NCBI RefSeq assembly: GCF_900090045.1
Contig: NC_041782.1
Coordinates: 2,323,001-2,387,000, forward strand
Reading direction: 5' to 3'
Length of the DNA: 64,000 nt
Source: Plasmodium malariae
Lineage: Eukaryota > Apicomplexa > Aconoidasida > Haemosporida > Plasmodiidae
The position numbers were made by a program, and so were the translations under genes. The notes beneath the pieces are model-generated. The model did no database searches and was not told the origin of the DNA. It was given only the letters and a program-made list of their open reading frames with translations. Positions 13,130-26,900 of the stretch are shown here, piece by piece; the stretch's first letter is position 1; each line of letters starts with the position of its first letter.

Positions 13130-16100
13130 TATGTCTCCTTTTATAAAATCATTTCTAGTGTGGAATAATAAGAGTACCATATTTAGTTATATACTTATTA
13201 AAGGTTCCTACACTTTATTATTTTTTTATTTTTGTACATAGATTCTCGTGATCTTTTTGATAAACAAAGTAAGAAATTATGACTTAGTTTTTTTGGTAAA
13301 TTAAAATGTTTTAATACCTTGCATTTTATATTTAAGATTTTTTTTCAGCATAATTAATTATTTTTTCTTAATAAATGTAGTTGTATATTTAAATAGATAT
13401 TTATAAAAAATAAATTTGCGTTAAAATTAATATATCTAAAAGGAAAGTACATATAATTTTATTGAAGTCATGTGCTCATATACAGTTAAATTACAAGAAA
13501 TACTACATTCATAACATTATCCTTTCATATATTATTATTATTATTAGTTAATTAGGAAAATGTGTTGTATGTTTTATGTTAAAAATAGATGTGTCTTGTT
13601 TTGCATTTAATAGAATTACAGTCATGTATTTTGCTGTATTTTTATAGATATAAGTATATTATTTTTTTAAATATAAAAAATTTAATTATTTTTCTGTAAA
13701 TAATATTTTACGAGAAATGCATCATGAAATATATTTGTTGTAAAATTATTTCTCATATAAACATACCTCTTTTTTTTTTTTAAAATCTAATGTGAAGTTA
13801 TAAATATATGATAAAATAATGTCCTTTATATATATATATTATAAATAATAGTTTAACGAATTAGTAATTCTAAATCTTTAAAATTAAATTAGGACTTAAA
13901 AACATTTACTATACTATTATTATGCTTAATTGTAGTGTTAGTTTAATTTTAGTAGAATGAATTAAATATATATATATTGAAAATTTATTAATATACATTA
14001 TATATTTTTTATTTTTACAACATTAAAATTTTAAATTAATTAATAAAATGAACTTGTATATTAATAGATATTGTTTCGTAATTTATTCCTTTTTTTATCT
14101 TTGATTTTTTACGGTTATACGCTTATAAAAATGTATTATATATCTATATAAATGAAATTTTTCACTAAGTGTAATGAGAATCAATATGTTCTTTTGTGAA
14201 ATAATGGAACGATAAGTAGATAAATATATATACCTATGTTATATTTTTTGATCTTATTTATAAATATATTGTCTATAGTGTTAACATCATTTTAAGGATA
14301 TCAATATATACATATAGTTTGAAATAACTAGTAATTTTTTCTATAAATTAAGATAATTTAAAAAAAAAAATGAAAGTGAAAAATTGAACTATATTTTTTG
14401 GTAATTTATAAGTACGTAGTACTATTTGTCTTTTTTAGAGAAGTTTTAATAAAATATATAAAAAGGGTTACTATATTTTTTTTATAATGTTCAACTAAAT
14501 AGACGTAATATATAAGGTTCAAATGCATCTGTCTTAAGAGTAAACTTCATTATTAAATTTGGTTCTTTATAGATTCAAATGAGCGTGAAAATATAATATT
14601 AATACATGTTTTAGTAATAATATTTACATAAATATTAAATAGTATTATTTAATCAATTATATAACACATACATATATTTTTCTTGTAGAAGAGTACTTAG
14701 AAATTAAGAAAATGAGACCCCCATATTTGAAAAATATTGTATTCACAAAATAAATATGTTGCAGTGAAATTTTTAATTGAACGTATATATTTTTTTTTTT
14801 TTTATAATCGGTTTTAATATTATTTTGTTTATAATAATTCTTTTTTTATTATAGCTGTATTGTAATGTAAAAAAGAATAAAAAAAATAAAATATAAAATA
14901 CCTTTCTTATATTAAGATATATTTTTATTATATAAAAATTTTAAACATTCATGTGGTTTAAAAACATATTTGTAGTTTATTTATAAAAAAACAATACAAT
15001 ATAAGTTATTTCTATATTTTTTCATCAAAGAAATTGCTAAATCTTTCATATACAAATTTTTTCTTTTTTTTTTTATTTATTCTTTTGTATATCCCCAAAT
15101 TATATTGTTAATGATGCTTTTATTTGTAATCTTAAAATGCTACAAATATTTCTGAAATTATTGGATTGCACAAAATTGTTTTATATGCTAATTTTTTTTT
15201 ATCTTCGTTTTGTTTTTTTTCTGATATATTAATATTTTTCAAAATATATATTTCTTTACATTTTTAAAAAAAAGAAAAAAAAAAAAAAAAAAAAAAGCTA
15301 ATTTGTACATTTTTAAAATTTACACTAGATAAAAATAAATTTCATTTGGAATTAGATACAAATTTTACAATTGTAAAAATTATTATACAAAAATAGAACC
15401 ATTATTATGGTACTTTTAAAAATATATACATAATTTCATAGACTTTTTAATAACTAAAAATTTTATTTTCTTAATATATAAAAATTTATATAAGAAAAAA
15501 TTGTAGTTAAATAATAATGAATATACTATAAAATAAAAATATTTTTCCTATCTTCATATTTTTTTTCTATTATTTTTACGGTAATAATAATCAATTTATT
15601 TAACTAGAAGGTGAAGTAATACAAAAAAACATGTATAAAATAAGAATTATTTCTTAGAAGGAACACAAAAATTCATAATTATTGTGTGAACATATATTAG
15701 TATATATTTTCTACGTACAGTACATTCTTTTGTATGAATGAAAAAATGTTATCACTGAATAAATAATATTTGTTTTCATATCATCTTAATAATTTTCTTC
15801 GTATTATATTTTTTTTTTAAACTAATTTATAAAAAAAAATTTAATTTCTTTGCTATTAAATAATTAATTTAAATATTATGTACAATTATCATTTATTTTT
15901 ATTCAATTTTATTTCTATAATAATCTATATTGAAATTGTTCTAAATTTTAAAATACTTATTTGTTTGTGAAAAATAAATGAAGTATATATATAATAATTC
16001 ATTTTATAAAATTTAAAATAAATTAAATAAATGAAAAAAAAATAAAATATGAATGGCTTCTTTTATCATTTTCAATATATAAAACTATAGTTATTTTTTG

Positions 16101-16137
16101 TATTAATTAATATATAATAAAATTAATGATGCATACA
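13130..16137. other. non-coding AT-rich intergenic DNA
   Basis: It contains the 3' block shared with other array genes near 13575-13640 (GTGTCTTGTTTTGC, about 467 bp after the stop), an A tract at 15266-15296, and many short T runs. No coding sequence was seen. Confidence 0.55.
15266..15296. repeat. A homopolymer tract with one G
   Basis: About 31 bp of A interrupted by one G, in the spacer between the fam-l pseudogene and the next exported-protein gene. Confidence 0.9.
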
Positions 16138-16940
16138 ATGAAAAAAAATTTCAATTCCATCATTTTTATTAAAATCTTTATCTTTACTCTTTTATTTTGG
16201 ATAATTCGTTATAACAATGATTTGGTATTATAATAATATTTCGTATAATACTTTATTTTTTGTTACTGAATATTTTATCTTTAAAAATAACATTTTCTTA
16301 GCATAGAAACATATGTTCTTATAAATAATATGTTTACTTTTTTTTTCTTTAGAAGAGCTGTAATGGGTTATTGGATGAGAAGTATAAGTTAGATAGAGAT
16401 TTATACTTAACAACTAATCGACAGTTAGCACATCATTCAATGAATAGAAATTTTAATGGACGATATAATAAAGTGCTAGATGAAGAACATATATCTAAAA
16501 ATAGAAAAGACATATTATTACAAAACAAAGAATTAAAAGAAAGTGAATTAAAAAGAGAAAAATGGCATAAAATGCATAAAAATAGTAATTCTTCGTTATC
16601 TAGTAGAGCAGATGTATTTTGTGAAAAAAAAATATTCAGCGTATTACATTCCATTGACAAAATAAAGAATAACGAAGAAATGAACGATTGGGAAAAGTGT
16701 AAAGCCATAAATAGAAAGAAGATAAAAATATTATTAATTCCTACCTTATTTTTATTATTGGTTTCATTAGTATATTCAAAATTAGTGCCTAATTCAGACA
16801 ATATAACTAGTTTAGGAAATACATATTATCTTGTGACTATACTTTTATTAGGTTTTATATTCGCGATGTACTTATCTGTTGTATTAGGCATTATTTATAG
16901 CTATAGAAAAATTAAAAAATATAGAACTATAAATAAATAA
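16138..16940 (+). CDS. Plasmodium exported protein, two TM helices (same family as pseudogene at 52667)
   Basis: Leader exon 16138-16224 encodes 29 residues (MKKNFNSIIFIKIF..., Trp at 21). Two further in-frame ATGs lie just upstream at 16126 and 16129, but the start at 16138 gives the family's standard leader length. The donor is GTATTATAAT and the acceptor TTCTTTAG ends at 16352; exon 2 is 16353-16940, phase 0. The acceptor could also be three bases later. The product is about 224 aa. The export-motif position reads RQLAH at 52-56, with Arg and Leu kept and the usual acidic P5 residue replaced by His. The middle is rich in Lys, Asn and Glu. TM helices lie at about 154-172 and 187-211, and the tail is YRKIKKYRTINK. 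It lacks fam-l and fam-m blocks. SIDKIKNNEEMN at 129-140 matches the decayed copy at 52.7 kb. Function unknown; export to the red cell is inferred. Confidence 0.85.
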
Positions 16941-19599
16941 AAGTAACAAATTTGTAATAATGGTAGGGTTCATTTATAAAAAAAACTTTTAAATTCTAAA
17001 AAATAGTTATGTAGCATTCTTAAGAATATTATGCTCACAAGAAGAGTACGTGAAGTTACATTATTTTTATAATACCACCTGAACTTGCATATTTGTTTTT
17101 ATATAAAATATAATAATATATATTCATAACCTTTATTGAATTTGATTGATTTATTTTATAAATTTGTATTTTAATATTTTCCTTGTGTTTAATTTAATAC
17201 ATCGATCATACAATATATATTATTTTAATTATATTTTTGTTTGTAAAATATATGTATGTTTCATAAAATTCATAAAAAATCAGCTTTTATTATAATTGTG
17301 TTAAATTGGTAGGAAATTCATGTTATTACATTAGAATGTGCACTTATTTTGTTTCCATTTCCTTTATTCTTTTTAGTAAAATAGGATTATTTCGTCATTC
17401 AATTAAAAAAAGAATCTATGATATTTTTATAAATTAAATGTAGATGTCTTTTCTTAATAATATATAATAAATAAATAGTATTTATTTAATTTTGTAATAA
17501 AATTGTAATTTATATGTAATATAATGTTTATTATGTTAAATATATTAATATATGTATTTGGAACAAAATGATTTTTAAGGATTGTTTAAATTTTTTAAGG
17601 TTTTAAATTATTAGTTATAAATGTGTAACAGTATCATATTTTTTCAACAAATATGTTAGTTGTTTTTGGTAAATAATTTGCGGGAGCATTAATAAACGTA
17701 ACTAAATAAAAAATTAATATTCTAAATAATTTGATTCCATAAAATGTTATTTTAATTCAATGTATAAAAATTACTTAAATATATATTATAAAGAAGAATT
17801 ATAAATATATATTCCACTTCCATTTTTATGTTTTCCTAACTGCCACATATGAGCATACCAGAGAAAAACGATTAAACGTTTATTAACTCTTCCTTTAGAA
17901 ATATACCTTATTTTGTTTCGTAATAAACATCATTTTTCTGTTTATGGTACTATGTAGTTTTGTATACAAGTGTGAAAAAAGTAGTGTTATTAATGATTAC
18001 ATATATTTTCAAATGTGCAAAAATATGTTTATTATTACCAATAGTTTGATACTAATAATACTTTTTTTTTTAAATAATAAAAATGAATATAGGCTTATTT
18101 CATTTGTGTTTTATTTACAATTATGTCCTTTTAATTTTATTAATTTTATACGTTATAATACGATTGAAGAGACGTATAATAATACATCTATAAAATATAC
18201 TTTTTAAAAAGGAATAAATGTAGGATTATGTGCTCAGTATACGCATGAAAACTTTATATATTTAGATTTAGTAAATCCAGTACTCTTCCTTATGAATTTT
18301 AATATATATGAAAATTATGTTTAGCGTTTGTTTTATTTGTCTGGGTTATATACGTTAATATTTCCATTTGTTGGCTATGAAACTATAAATATTTGTCTTT
18401 CAATTTAACATTTTTTTTTTGTATCTAGTAAGACTTCATACATTAATCTTTATATATGAATTTTTTATAATCCTATTAGAATCATATTCATATACTATTA
18501 CACTTGTAGTGTTATTAAAAAAATTATTCTAATTTTTTTTTTTTTTTTATTGTTTTTAATATAAATACCCTTTACAATATACAGGATTCTATTTTATATG
18601 TACGAAGACATATATTATTGAGCATTTATATATAGTAATTCTGTAAAGTATATGTTCTATAATAAGTGTGGTTAGCCTAATACTGGCTTATAAATTGCAG
18701 AATCATTTATCCGTATAGGAGAATTTTTTTCATTATATATTTATATTTGTTTTTATTGAATGTCGAAGATAACTACAAGTGATATAAACTAGTATTAAAT
18801 AATTTTTATATTAGTATATACAACATTATTAAAACAGGAACTTCTTGTAGGAACATGTTAAAAGTATTGCGTAGAATATTATACTTTTGAGTAAAATAAT
18901 TTATAGTGCTAGACAAAAGGAAAAATATGAAAAATACTGCAATAAATGTTAATGTAATTATTGAAAATAAAAAGATAAATCCTTACACAAAAGTATCAGA
19001 AGTTGCTTAATTTTGTTGAATTAAACAAACGAACAAGGATATTTGTAGAATGGGATATTGTTCGGATTCTCTAGATTCATGTAATTCATTAACATATTTA
19101 AAGGAGTGTACAAATTTTCGATTAATAATATGATATTTACGAGAAGCACATATATAATAAATATTATCAAATTGTATACATAAATTATTTCATTTTGTGT
19201 AACATATATATTTATGTTAGTGTTATATAATTATTAACATTTGTTAACATAGATGAGAAGGCATTACGTGTTAATTGAATTATGAACACTTTTTAGACAC
19301 AATAAAACAGATAATTTATATTTCAAAATATAGAAAAGGATAAAAATTCAAATATTTTTTCTTTGTAGAAAAGCAAAATGTAAGTTTTCGCCATAAATTA
19401 TATATGAAATTAAATAAAGTTTATATTATTTTCAATAAAATATGAACATGTATATTTTATTTTTTGTACCTATGGTATTATATAACTAGTATAAATATGA
19501 AAATTATATTGTAGAAATAGAAAATTAATATAGATCCTTTGTTAACTTTGTTATTTTGTATTAATAATAATATAATTTATTAAATATAAAATATATACG

Positions 19600-19961
19600 A
19601 TGCAAAAGAAGAAAAAGGCTATTGAGATACATACAAAAAAAGAAAAAAAGAAAATACAGTTATGTTATATATATCTAATAATGAAAGTATAAAATATTCT
19701 CCTAAAACTTTAATCTATTGGTATATGACTTAACATTTTTGGAAAATTTAAATAATTTATACAAATACATATTTACTTTTTAAAAAAAGACTTAGAATAG
19801 TATTAAAAAATAATGAATATTGTTAAAATAGGAAAATCTGCTTTATAGGTAAAAGGGTTGGAGTATTTTACTATAGAAAAGGTTCAATTTTTAAATATAT
19901 TTATAAGTTATATGAATATTCTTATGAATATATAAAATGCTTTAGCGAACAGTTCATATAA
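19600..19961 (+). pseudogene. possible relic of an exported-protein gene
   Basis: Two short frames have coding-like composition, unlike the surroundings: one from an ATG at 19600 (MQKKKKAIEIHTKKEKKK...), and one at 19827-19961 of 44 codons with RVGVFYYRKGSIFKYIYK, ending CFSEQFI. They lie in the otherwise unexplained 6 kb gap, downstream of an acceptor-like TTCTTTGTAG at about 19362-19371. No leader exon, export motif or TM pair was found and no family is recognised, so this may be chance. Confidence 0.22.
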
Positions 19962-22544
19962 AAACACTAACTGTACTTAAAAATGTGACATAGCAATATT
20001 CAGGAACAAATATAAAAGAAACTAAATGTCTGAGTATATTATGTCACGGAAATAATATATATATATATATATTAAAAGAAAAAAGCATGTTAGTGTTAAT
20101 TTAAAATGTTTTTTTTTGTAATTTAATTATAGTTTTTTAAATTTAGCTATATTTTTATATAGTTTTTTAATTCTTTTAATTGGTTAATTTGAAGAATAAT
20201 ATTTATTAAAGTAAACAGTAATATAAATTTTTATTATTGGATGATTACAATATGTTTCTTTGTATATGATATATTAGTAATTGTCTTACCAAAGATTACT
20301 ATACATAAAATAGAAAATTATTAAGAAATAGTATATTTTTTTAAAGTTATATTTAATAATATATTAATTATTTATGATCATTGTTTAATTTATAACCTTA
20401 TCGTTTGTTCCTGATATTATTAATTTTCAAAAAAATAAATAAAAAGATAATATATTCTATCTAATATAATGAGAATAATATTACTAGAAAACATATTATA
20501 TTAAAATATACTTTATTTATTATGTATATATTATATCGTGTAAATTATTCTTATTTTTAAATTTATTTCATTTGATATGCATTAGAACTGAAGAAATCAT
20601 ATTAAATATTTTTAAGGAAATTATAATTTTTATCCATTTTTTACTCATTATTATTTACTATATATATTTCTACTTAATATTTATTTTTAATAAAAAAACA
20701 GCAAAGAGAAATTAATTACATGAATTTAAAAGAATTTCATTGACAAATAATGATATATATTAAAATTATTTAAATTTTCTTATTTTCAAAATTATGCTAC
20801 AAAAATGAATAATTATTTTTTTCTTTTTTTTTAATTACTGTAGAAATATTTATTTTTATATATATTGTTAGGTATCTTATTAATATGATTTTTTAAACAC
20901 ATAATATAACATAAGGAATTCTATTTTTATAATTAATATAATACATAATTTTTGTAAAATTCTACTTTTTAAATCAATATTATTACTATCTGGCTGTTAT
21001 GATAATGAATATTTTTCAATAATAATAAACATTTGTTCCAAAATATAGTATTTACAAAATTAGTATTATTAATAAGAAAAACTTATTAAAATTTGAAATG
21101 AGTTTCTTAATATATAATATAATACGTAATCTATAATGTATACATTTTACATTTAAAATATATATAATATAATGAAATATTAAATAATATATATATGTTT
21201 TTTCTTTTTTTTTTTTTTTTTTAAAAGAATTATATAAGAATATTTAATTTCTGTACTATATTAAATTATATATTTTGAATATTTAGAAATAAGTAGTTCT
21301 TTTAAAAGTGAGAAAGCGTATTTATAGATTAGTTTTTAGAGAAAATAATTTACATAGTTTATTTATATTTACATTTTTGTAAATATAAAAAATAGGATAT
21401 ATTAAAAATAGGTTATCATATTTTTTATGTAGTAATATTACTTGTAAAAAACTAAGACAAAAAAATTGTGCGAAAAACTATATGAAGCTAAATAAGATTC
21501 TTTATAATTCTTGTAAGAAATAGATTAGATATACATTAAAATAATACAAATATAATTATGCAAATTTATATAATTTAAAAATAATGTTATAAATTTAGCT
21601 ATTTGTTTTCTTTTTTAAATTTTTAATTATAATTCGAAAAAAATACTTGTTAAGGAGAATATTATAATGTTATATTTTACAGTATTAATATAATTTTTGG
21701 TATATATACAATAATTTTAAAATTATCATTCTCTTCGAAAAATCATAGAACGAACAACATATTGTAGGAATAATATATTTATGATTTTAATAGTATTTTT
21801 CATAAAATATTATTCACTTATATATTGGCGTCGATCGATTATGCATCGCCAAAAAAATATGTTCCTTATATTATGTATCTTTAAAAGAATAAATAAAAAA
21901 AATATATATTCCTTCTAAAATTATAAGCAGAAAAATTACAAAACCATATATATTAGTAAAATATATTGTTATTCATTTTCATTTCTTATGTATATATTAC
22001 ATCATGCATATACTATAATTATTTGTAAATTTACTTCATTTTATATATTTTTAAATTAATAAAATTATTTGTAATATTTCTATACCATTTTTGATTCTAG
22101 TTTCTTTTTTTTTTTTTTCTTATTTAATATTTTTTCTAAATATATATAATTAATTAATAGAGAATATATAAAATTATGTAAATTAATGTAGGGATTTCTA
22201 ATTCAGAAACAGTGATATAAATTAAACTTAATTAAAGGAGCAATATTAAGGAATTATAGTAAAACAATAAAAAATTACTCCTTATTTGTTTTTAGAATAT
22301 ATATTTCTTCATATATTAGGTAGATCGCTAGATATTTCCTTTAAAAAAATATTATACACTAAAAAAAAATTGTGTCTACTTAGGGATGAATTAATGCATT
22401 TTTTATAATTAAATTAAAAAAAATATTTATTTTCTTCATTATTTCTATTATTGTATTATTATAATAATCAATATTTCATTCAAAATTAGAACTTTTTATA
22501 AAATAAATATTATAAAATTTAAATTTAATATGGTATAGCTTTCT

Positions 22545-22625
22545 TAACATAAGTAATTATTTTAATATATACAGGAATATATAATATATGTATTCTCTAC
22601 ATTCTATATACTATATAAAATAAAT
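22545..22625 (+). repeat. shared 5' block upstream of fam-l gene
   Basis: It contains TATTCTCTACATTCTATA, followed by sequence like that upstream of 43716 and 48129. It ends about 0.4 kb before the start codon at 23009. It is either promoter sequence or duplicated flank. Confidence 0.6.
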
Positions 22626-23008
22626 ATTCAAATATAAAAAGTATTTAAGTATTTATTTCAGAATTTATTGAGAAAACAACAAATAAATTATTATATAATT
22701 AGTTTCCTATATTAATAATTAGATTAGATATTATAAATATTTATTAGTTAATTCAAATTATTTCTTTTTAAAAAAAGTTAGTTTTTCTTAATTATGACTA
22801 TGATAAAAATTATACAATACATTTTAAATTTATTTTTGTATCATAGATGTTTTGAAGTATATTATAGCTATGTATATTTTTTACGTACTTAAGGAGCAAT
22901 GATAAAAAAAAAATTTTAAAAAGAATTTTGCTTTTTATTATTAGATGTATATTATAATATTATTAACTTCTTTATATTGATTAAATTGTAATACTAAGTA
23001 TCTATATA

Positions 23009-23965
23009 ATGGGAAAAAAACAGAAGACAATCATATTTATTAATTTTTTTGGGTTCATCCTTTTATCTTGGATATGTCATTTTTACATTGATGTTGTATG
23101 ATAATATTATTTAAGGATATTCAAAATACTAATATTTTTCTGTTTTTTTTGTTAATACTTTTTTTTACTTCTCGCTTATTTATACTATTATATAACAAAT
23201 ATTTACATATTATTATTTTAGAAAATGTTCAATATATCATTGGATAAGTACTGCGAGATTAAGAAAATACTAAAAATAAGGAATTATAGATTACTAGGAA
23301 AGTATACACATAATATGGATTTAAATTTTATATGTACAAAAGAAGAAATACCAAATATTGGATTAAATATTAGGAACGATATATGTAATAATGAAGAAAG
23401 TGTGAAAACACAAATGAAGCAGTCAAATGGAAGTTCACCAGGAAATACAAGAGGTCATAAAAAACATATGAAAAATAAAACTTGTACGTTTGAAACAAAA
23501 AAATATTCTCATATGGAGAAAAAGATATTCAAGGAACTTGATTATCAGGATTTTCTTAAAAACAACAGAACAATTAGTGATAAGTTGTACAAAAAAGTAA
23601 TAATTAAAAAATACAGATTACGGTTTGCTTTGCCTTTAGTATTGTTTTTATTGTTCTCATTAGGACTAATATTAGATTTTACTTGTAATTGTGGCCTTAC
23701 AAGGGGGTTGTATAAGTTATTGAGTTTTTCATTAGGTAAGGAACTAATGAGGAATTTTCACTGTTATTTGAAAACCGCTGTAGGCTCGTTTTTCGAGTAT
23801 ACCAATGATAATAATAGTAGTGAACATTTTTATATAACACCGTTTTTTGATTTTCTAATATATTGCGTACTCTTCTTTATATTTGGTATAACTCTTATAT
23901 CAGGAATTATTTATTACCATAAAAAAGTAAAAAAATTTGAAAAAATTAAATTTAGGAAAAGGTAA
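23009..23965 (+). CDS. fam-l: fam-l exported protein, intact
   Basis: Leader exon 23009-23095 encodes 29 residues (MGKKQKTIIFINFFGFILLSW..., Trp21). The donor is GTATGATAAT, the intron 126 bp, and the acceptor TTTTAG ends at 23221. Exon 2 is 23222-23965, phase 0. The product is about 276 aa, near the usual fam-l size. RLLGK is at 52-56 in the export-motif position, with Lys where RxLxE needs an acidic residue. The Lys/Asn-rich region is followed by HMEKKIFKELDYQDFLKNN at 126-144 and RTISDKLYKK. TM1 is at about 164-181, then a loop of roughly 55 residues with three Cys near its start or middle, TM2 at about 238-261, and the tail KKVKKFEKIKFRKR. Fam-l is a large P. malariae subtelomeric family, reported as exported, with two TM helices and predicted structural similarity to RH5. 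Its cellular role is unproven. Confidence 0.93.
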
Positions 23966-26900
23966 AATTAGTTATAACAGATATCTTTCAACTTACAAAG
24001 AAGTCTTTAATATGAAAAAAAAAATGTAATATCTTTAATTTTTACACTTATCAAACTTATATATATATTGGTGTTTTTTTGTAAATTTACCTATATACAC
24101 ATGATTTTTCTGATACACTACAATAAAAAAAATTAAATTTTTAGTTTTTTTAACATTGCAATTGTTTTAATATTTTTTAAATTGTATTATAATGAATGAT
24201 TTTGAATCAAGTATATATTATGGTTTCATAAATGCATTTTTGTATTTAAGTAGAACTATATGAAAAATATATGTTTGAGAGTTAATTATATATACAACAA
24301 TGCTACATATATTATTTTACTAATGTGTGATAATTTATATTTGAAATAAAAAATGGTAACTTTTATTACATGTATGTTGTTCTAGTCTAAAATAATTGTG
24401 TTTTTTTTTTATGTTATAAAGAAAATGTGTTATTAGTTTAAAATTAATAACAAATATGTCTTTTTCTGTATATAATGTAAGGAATATAATATATTTGTTC
24501 TACTGATATGTATGTATATATATATACTAAAGAATAAAATTAATATTTATTATATAACATATTTTTTATACGAAATATGTTATTAGATATATTTTTCAAA
24601 ATTTTTTTAATGTACTATTAGTTTTTTTTGCATGATATAAATATAAAGTTATAAAAATATAATAAAAATATATCATAATTAGGAATGAATCATTTATAAT
24701 TATTTAATAATTCTCAAATTATATATCCTTTCAATTTAATGAATGGTTAAAATAACATTTAATTGTTGTATTAATTCATTTTCGAAGAAATGTATTAAAT
24801 GTTTGCTATATTGATATTTTATAAGAAAATAATTTAAATATGCATATTATTATATTATTAAAATATAAAATTAATGGATTAAATATAATTATATATTAAT
24901 ATATTTTATGTATAAACTTTATTTTTTTTTTATAATATATAATAATTTAAAAATATTTACTTATATCTATATTAATTATATTATCTTTAATGGTAACGAA
25001 AATAATTATATTTTTACCATTATTATAATAATGTGTTGGTATTTTTTTATATATTTATGCTATTTTTTATATTTATACATAAATATATTAATTTCTATGT
25101 TACTGTACTAAAATTGTATAGAATTACAATATTTTATAAAGGAAATGTCTATTTCTTTTATGTTTATAACACTCATTAAGTAAAATAAAAGTTAAAAAAT
25201 TAAATTTTTTTTTTTTTTATTGTAAGTAATAAGTAACTAATAATATTATTTGTTGTTAGATAAGTTTTATGAAGATATCTTTAGATAATTATTCTAATTT
25301 TTTTATGAGGCATGATTAAATATGTGAATGACATAATGCTTCTCATGAAAATTTTTGCTCGTTATATTAATGAAAAAGTTTCATTTATTAAATAAGCTTT
25401 TTTAAAGATTTAAATGATAATTATTATATAACATTAATATACATTTTAGTTATTACACTTTCTTACATTTAAATAGTATTTTTAGTCAATAAAATTATGC
25501 ATGCATATATTTTTTTATTTTAAATGTACTTTAAGAACGTAGAGAATATACGACTAGTGTATACGCATAACCAACATGTGTTGAATGAAAATATTGCTAG
25601 TAGGAACTTTAATAAAGAAATAATTTTTAATTTCACATGGCAAGAATTTTTAATTTGTATTAATATTTAAGTTACCATTGAAAAAAAATTAGAATTGCAG
25701 TTACACATATTATAATTAAATTATAAAATAAAATATATTTATTAAATATGCATTATAATCTATAAATAAGCTTAATTGAATTTAATAAATGTACTGCATC
25801 ACTGAAAACAAAAATATTTTATAACATTATTATTTTAATAATATTTAAATGAATTTTATTATTATTGTTCAGGATAAAAAATAGAGCATCTAATTTTATT
25901 TGATTTTGAAATTTTATATGATATAAAGTAATATAAATTTTAATATTAAATTATAAGTAATCTATTTTAAAAAAATAAAATAAAGTGTGATATTATAATA
26001 ATTTAATATGAAATAAGCAAGTTATATTTTAGTTGGGGAATGAGAAATGAAGTTAAAACATTAAAATTTTATGATCATAGTAATTTAAGTATATTGTAAA
26101 TTTTGTTCTATATGATTAAATAATTTATTTTGTTATATATGATTCAGTGTGAATTTATAAAAAATAACATAATCGCTACTCTGTATATTTAATGTAATTC
26201 AGTAAATAAAAATAATTAGTTCTCATATACATCTGAATAATATAAGGTAATTATAAAATAAAGTTGCTAAGTACGAAACATAATTTTAACATATGTGTAT
26301 GAAAAAACTATATTGCACTGTCTTATAAGCACTTCTATAAGAAATAAAAAAAAAAAATATATATAAAAAGAATGAAAAATAGAAAGTTCAGTTCATATGC
26401 ATACGTTAATGCACGCGAGAAAAATTTATTCAATTATATGTAATGTTATATATTTATTACATAAACATTACTTAATCATGGTAATGTATATTCATGTTTA
26501 AATATAATATCTAAGTAAAATTTCTTGAAATTTAATTACATAATAAATTAGGTATATATATATATAAAAGAAAGAAAATAGCTTATATATTTTAAATAAT
26601 TCTAAGTTTAATATACGTATAACATAAGTATTCAGAATCATTTTATAGTATAAGATATATATACATTTAAAAAGTATCTCATAATGTAATACAATATGCA
26701 AATTTTTACTAATTATTAAAATCGTTTGAGGACTATCCTTATAAAAATGTATGTTTTGAATGAATCCAAATATATGGCGACCATATAATGAACTATAGAA
26801 AGTAAATAAAATATATACCTTTCTAACTCATAAAATAACTATATATATCTAATGTTATGGAATAATAATTTTATTGTGTTAATTACCGTGTTATTATTTT

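Larger units (their letters stand above)
16941..23008. other. long intergenic gap with weak gene relics
   Basis: At 6.1 kb this is the widest gap between recognised genes. It holds a candidate decayed exon near 19827-19961, a block at about 18810-18970 resembling the flank and start of the minus-strand ORF at 45.3-45.6 kb, and the shared 5' block at 22545-22625. The open frame at 17944-18207 is AT-driven and not believed. T tracts occur near 18533-18549 and 21203-21222. Confidence 0.5.

Noticed and set aside
16228..16801. Minus-strand frames (16228-16413 and 16433-16801)
   Set aside because: Antisense shadows of the intron and second exon of the gene at 16138.
17944..18207. 87-codon plus-strand frame
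   Set aside because: Starts well but becomes Ile/Phe/Leu/Asn low complexity, with no leader-exon pattern, no motif and no partner exon.
24908..25111. 67-codon plus-strand frame
   Set aside because: Ile/Tyr/Asn/Phe low complexity in AT-rich spacer.
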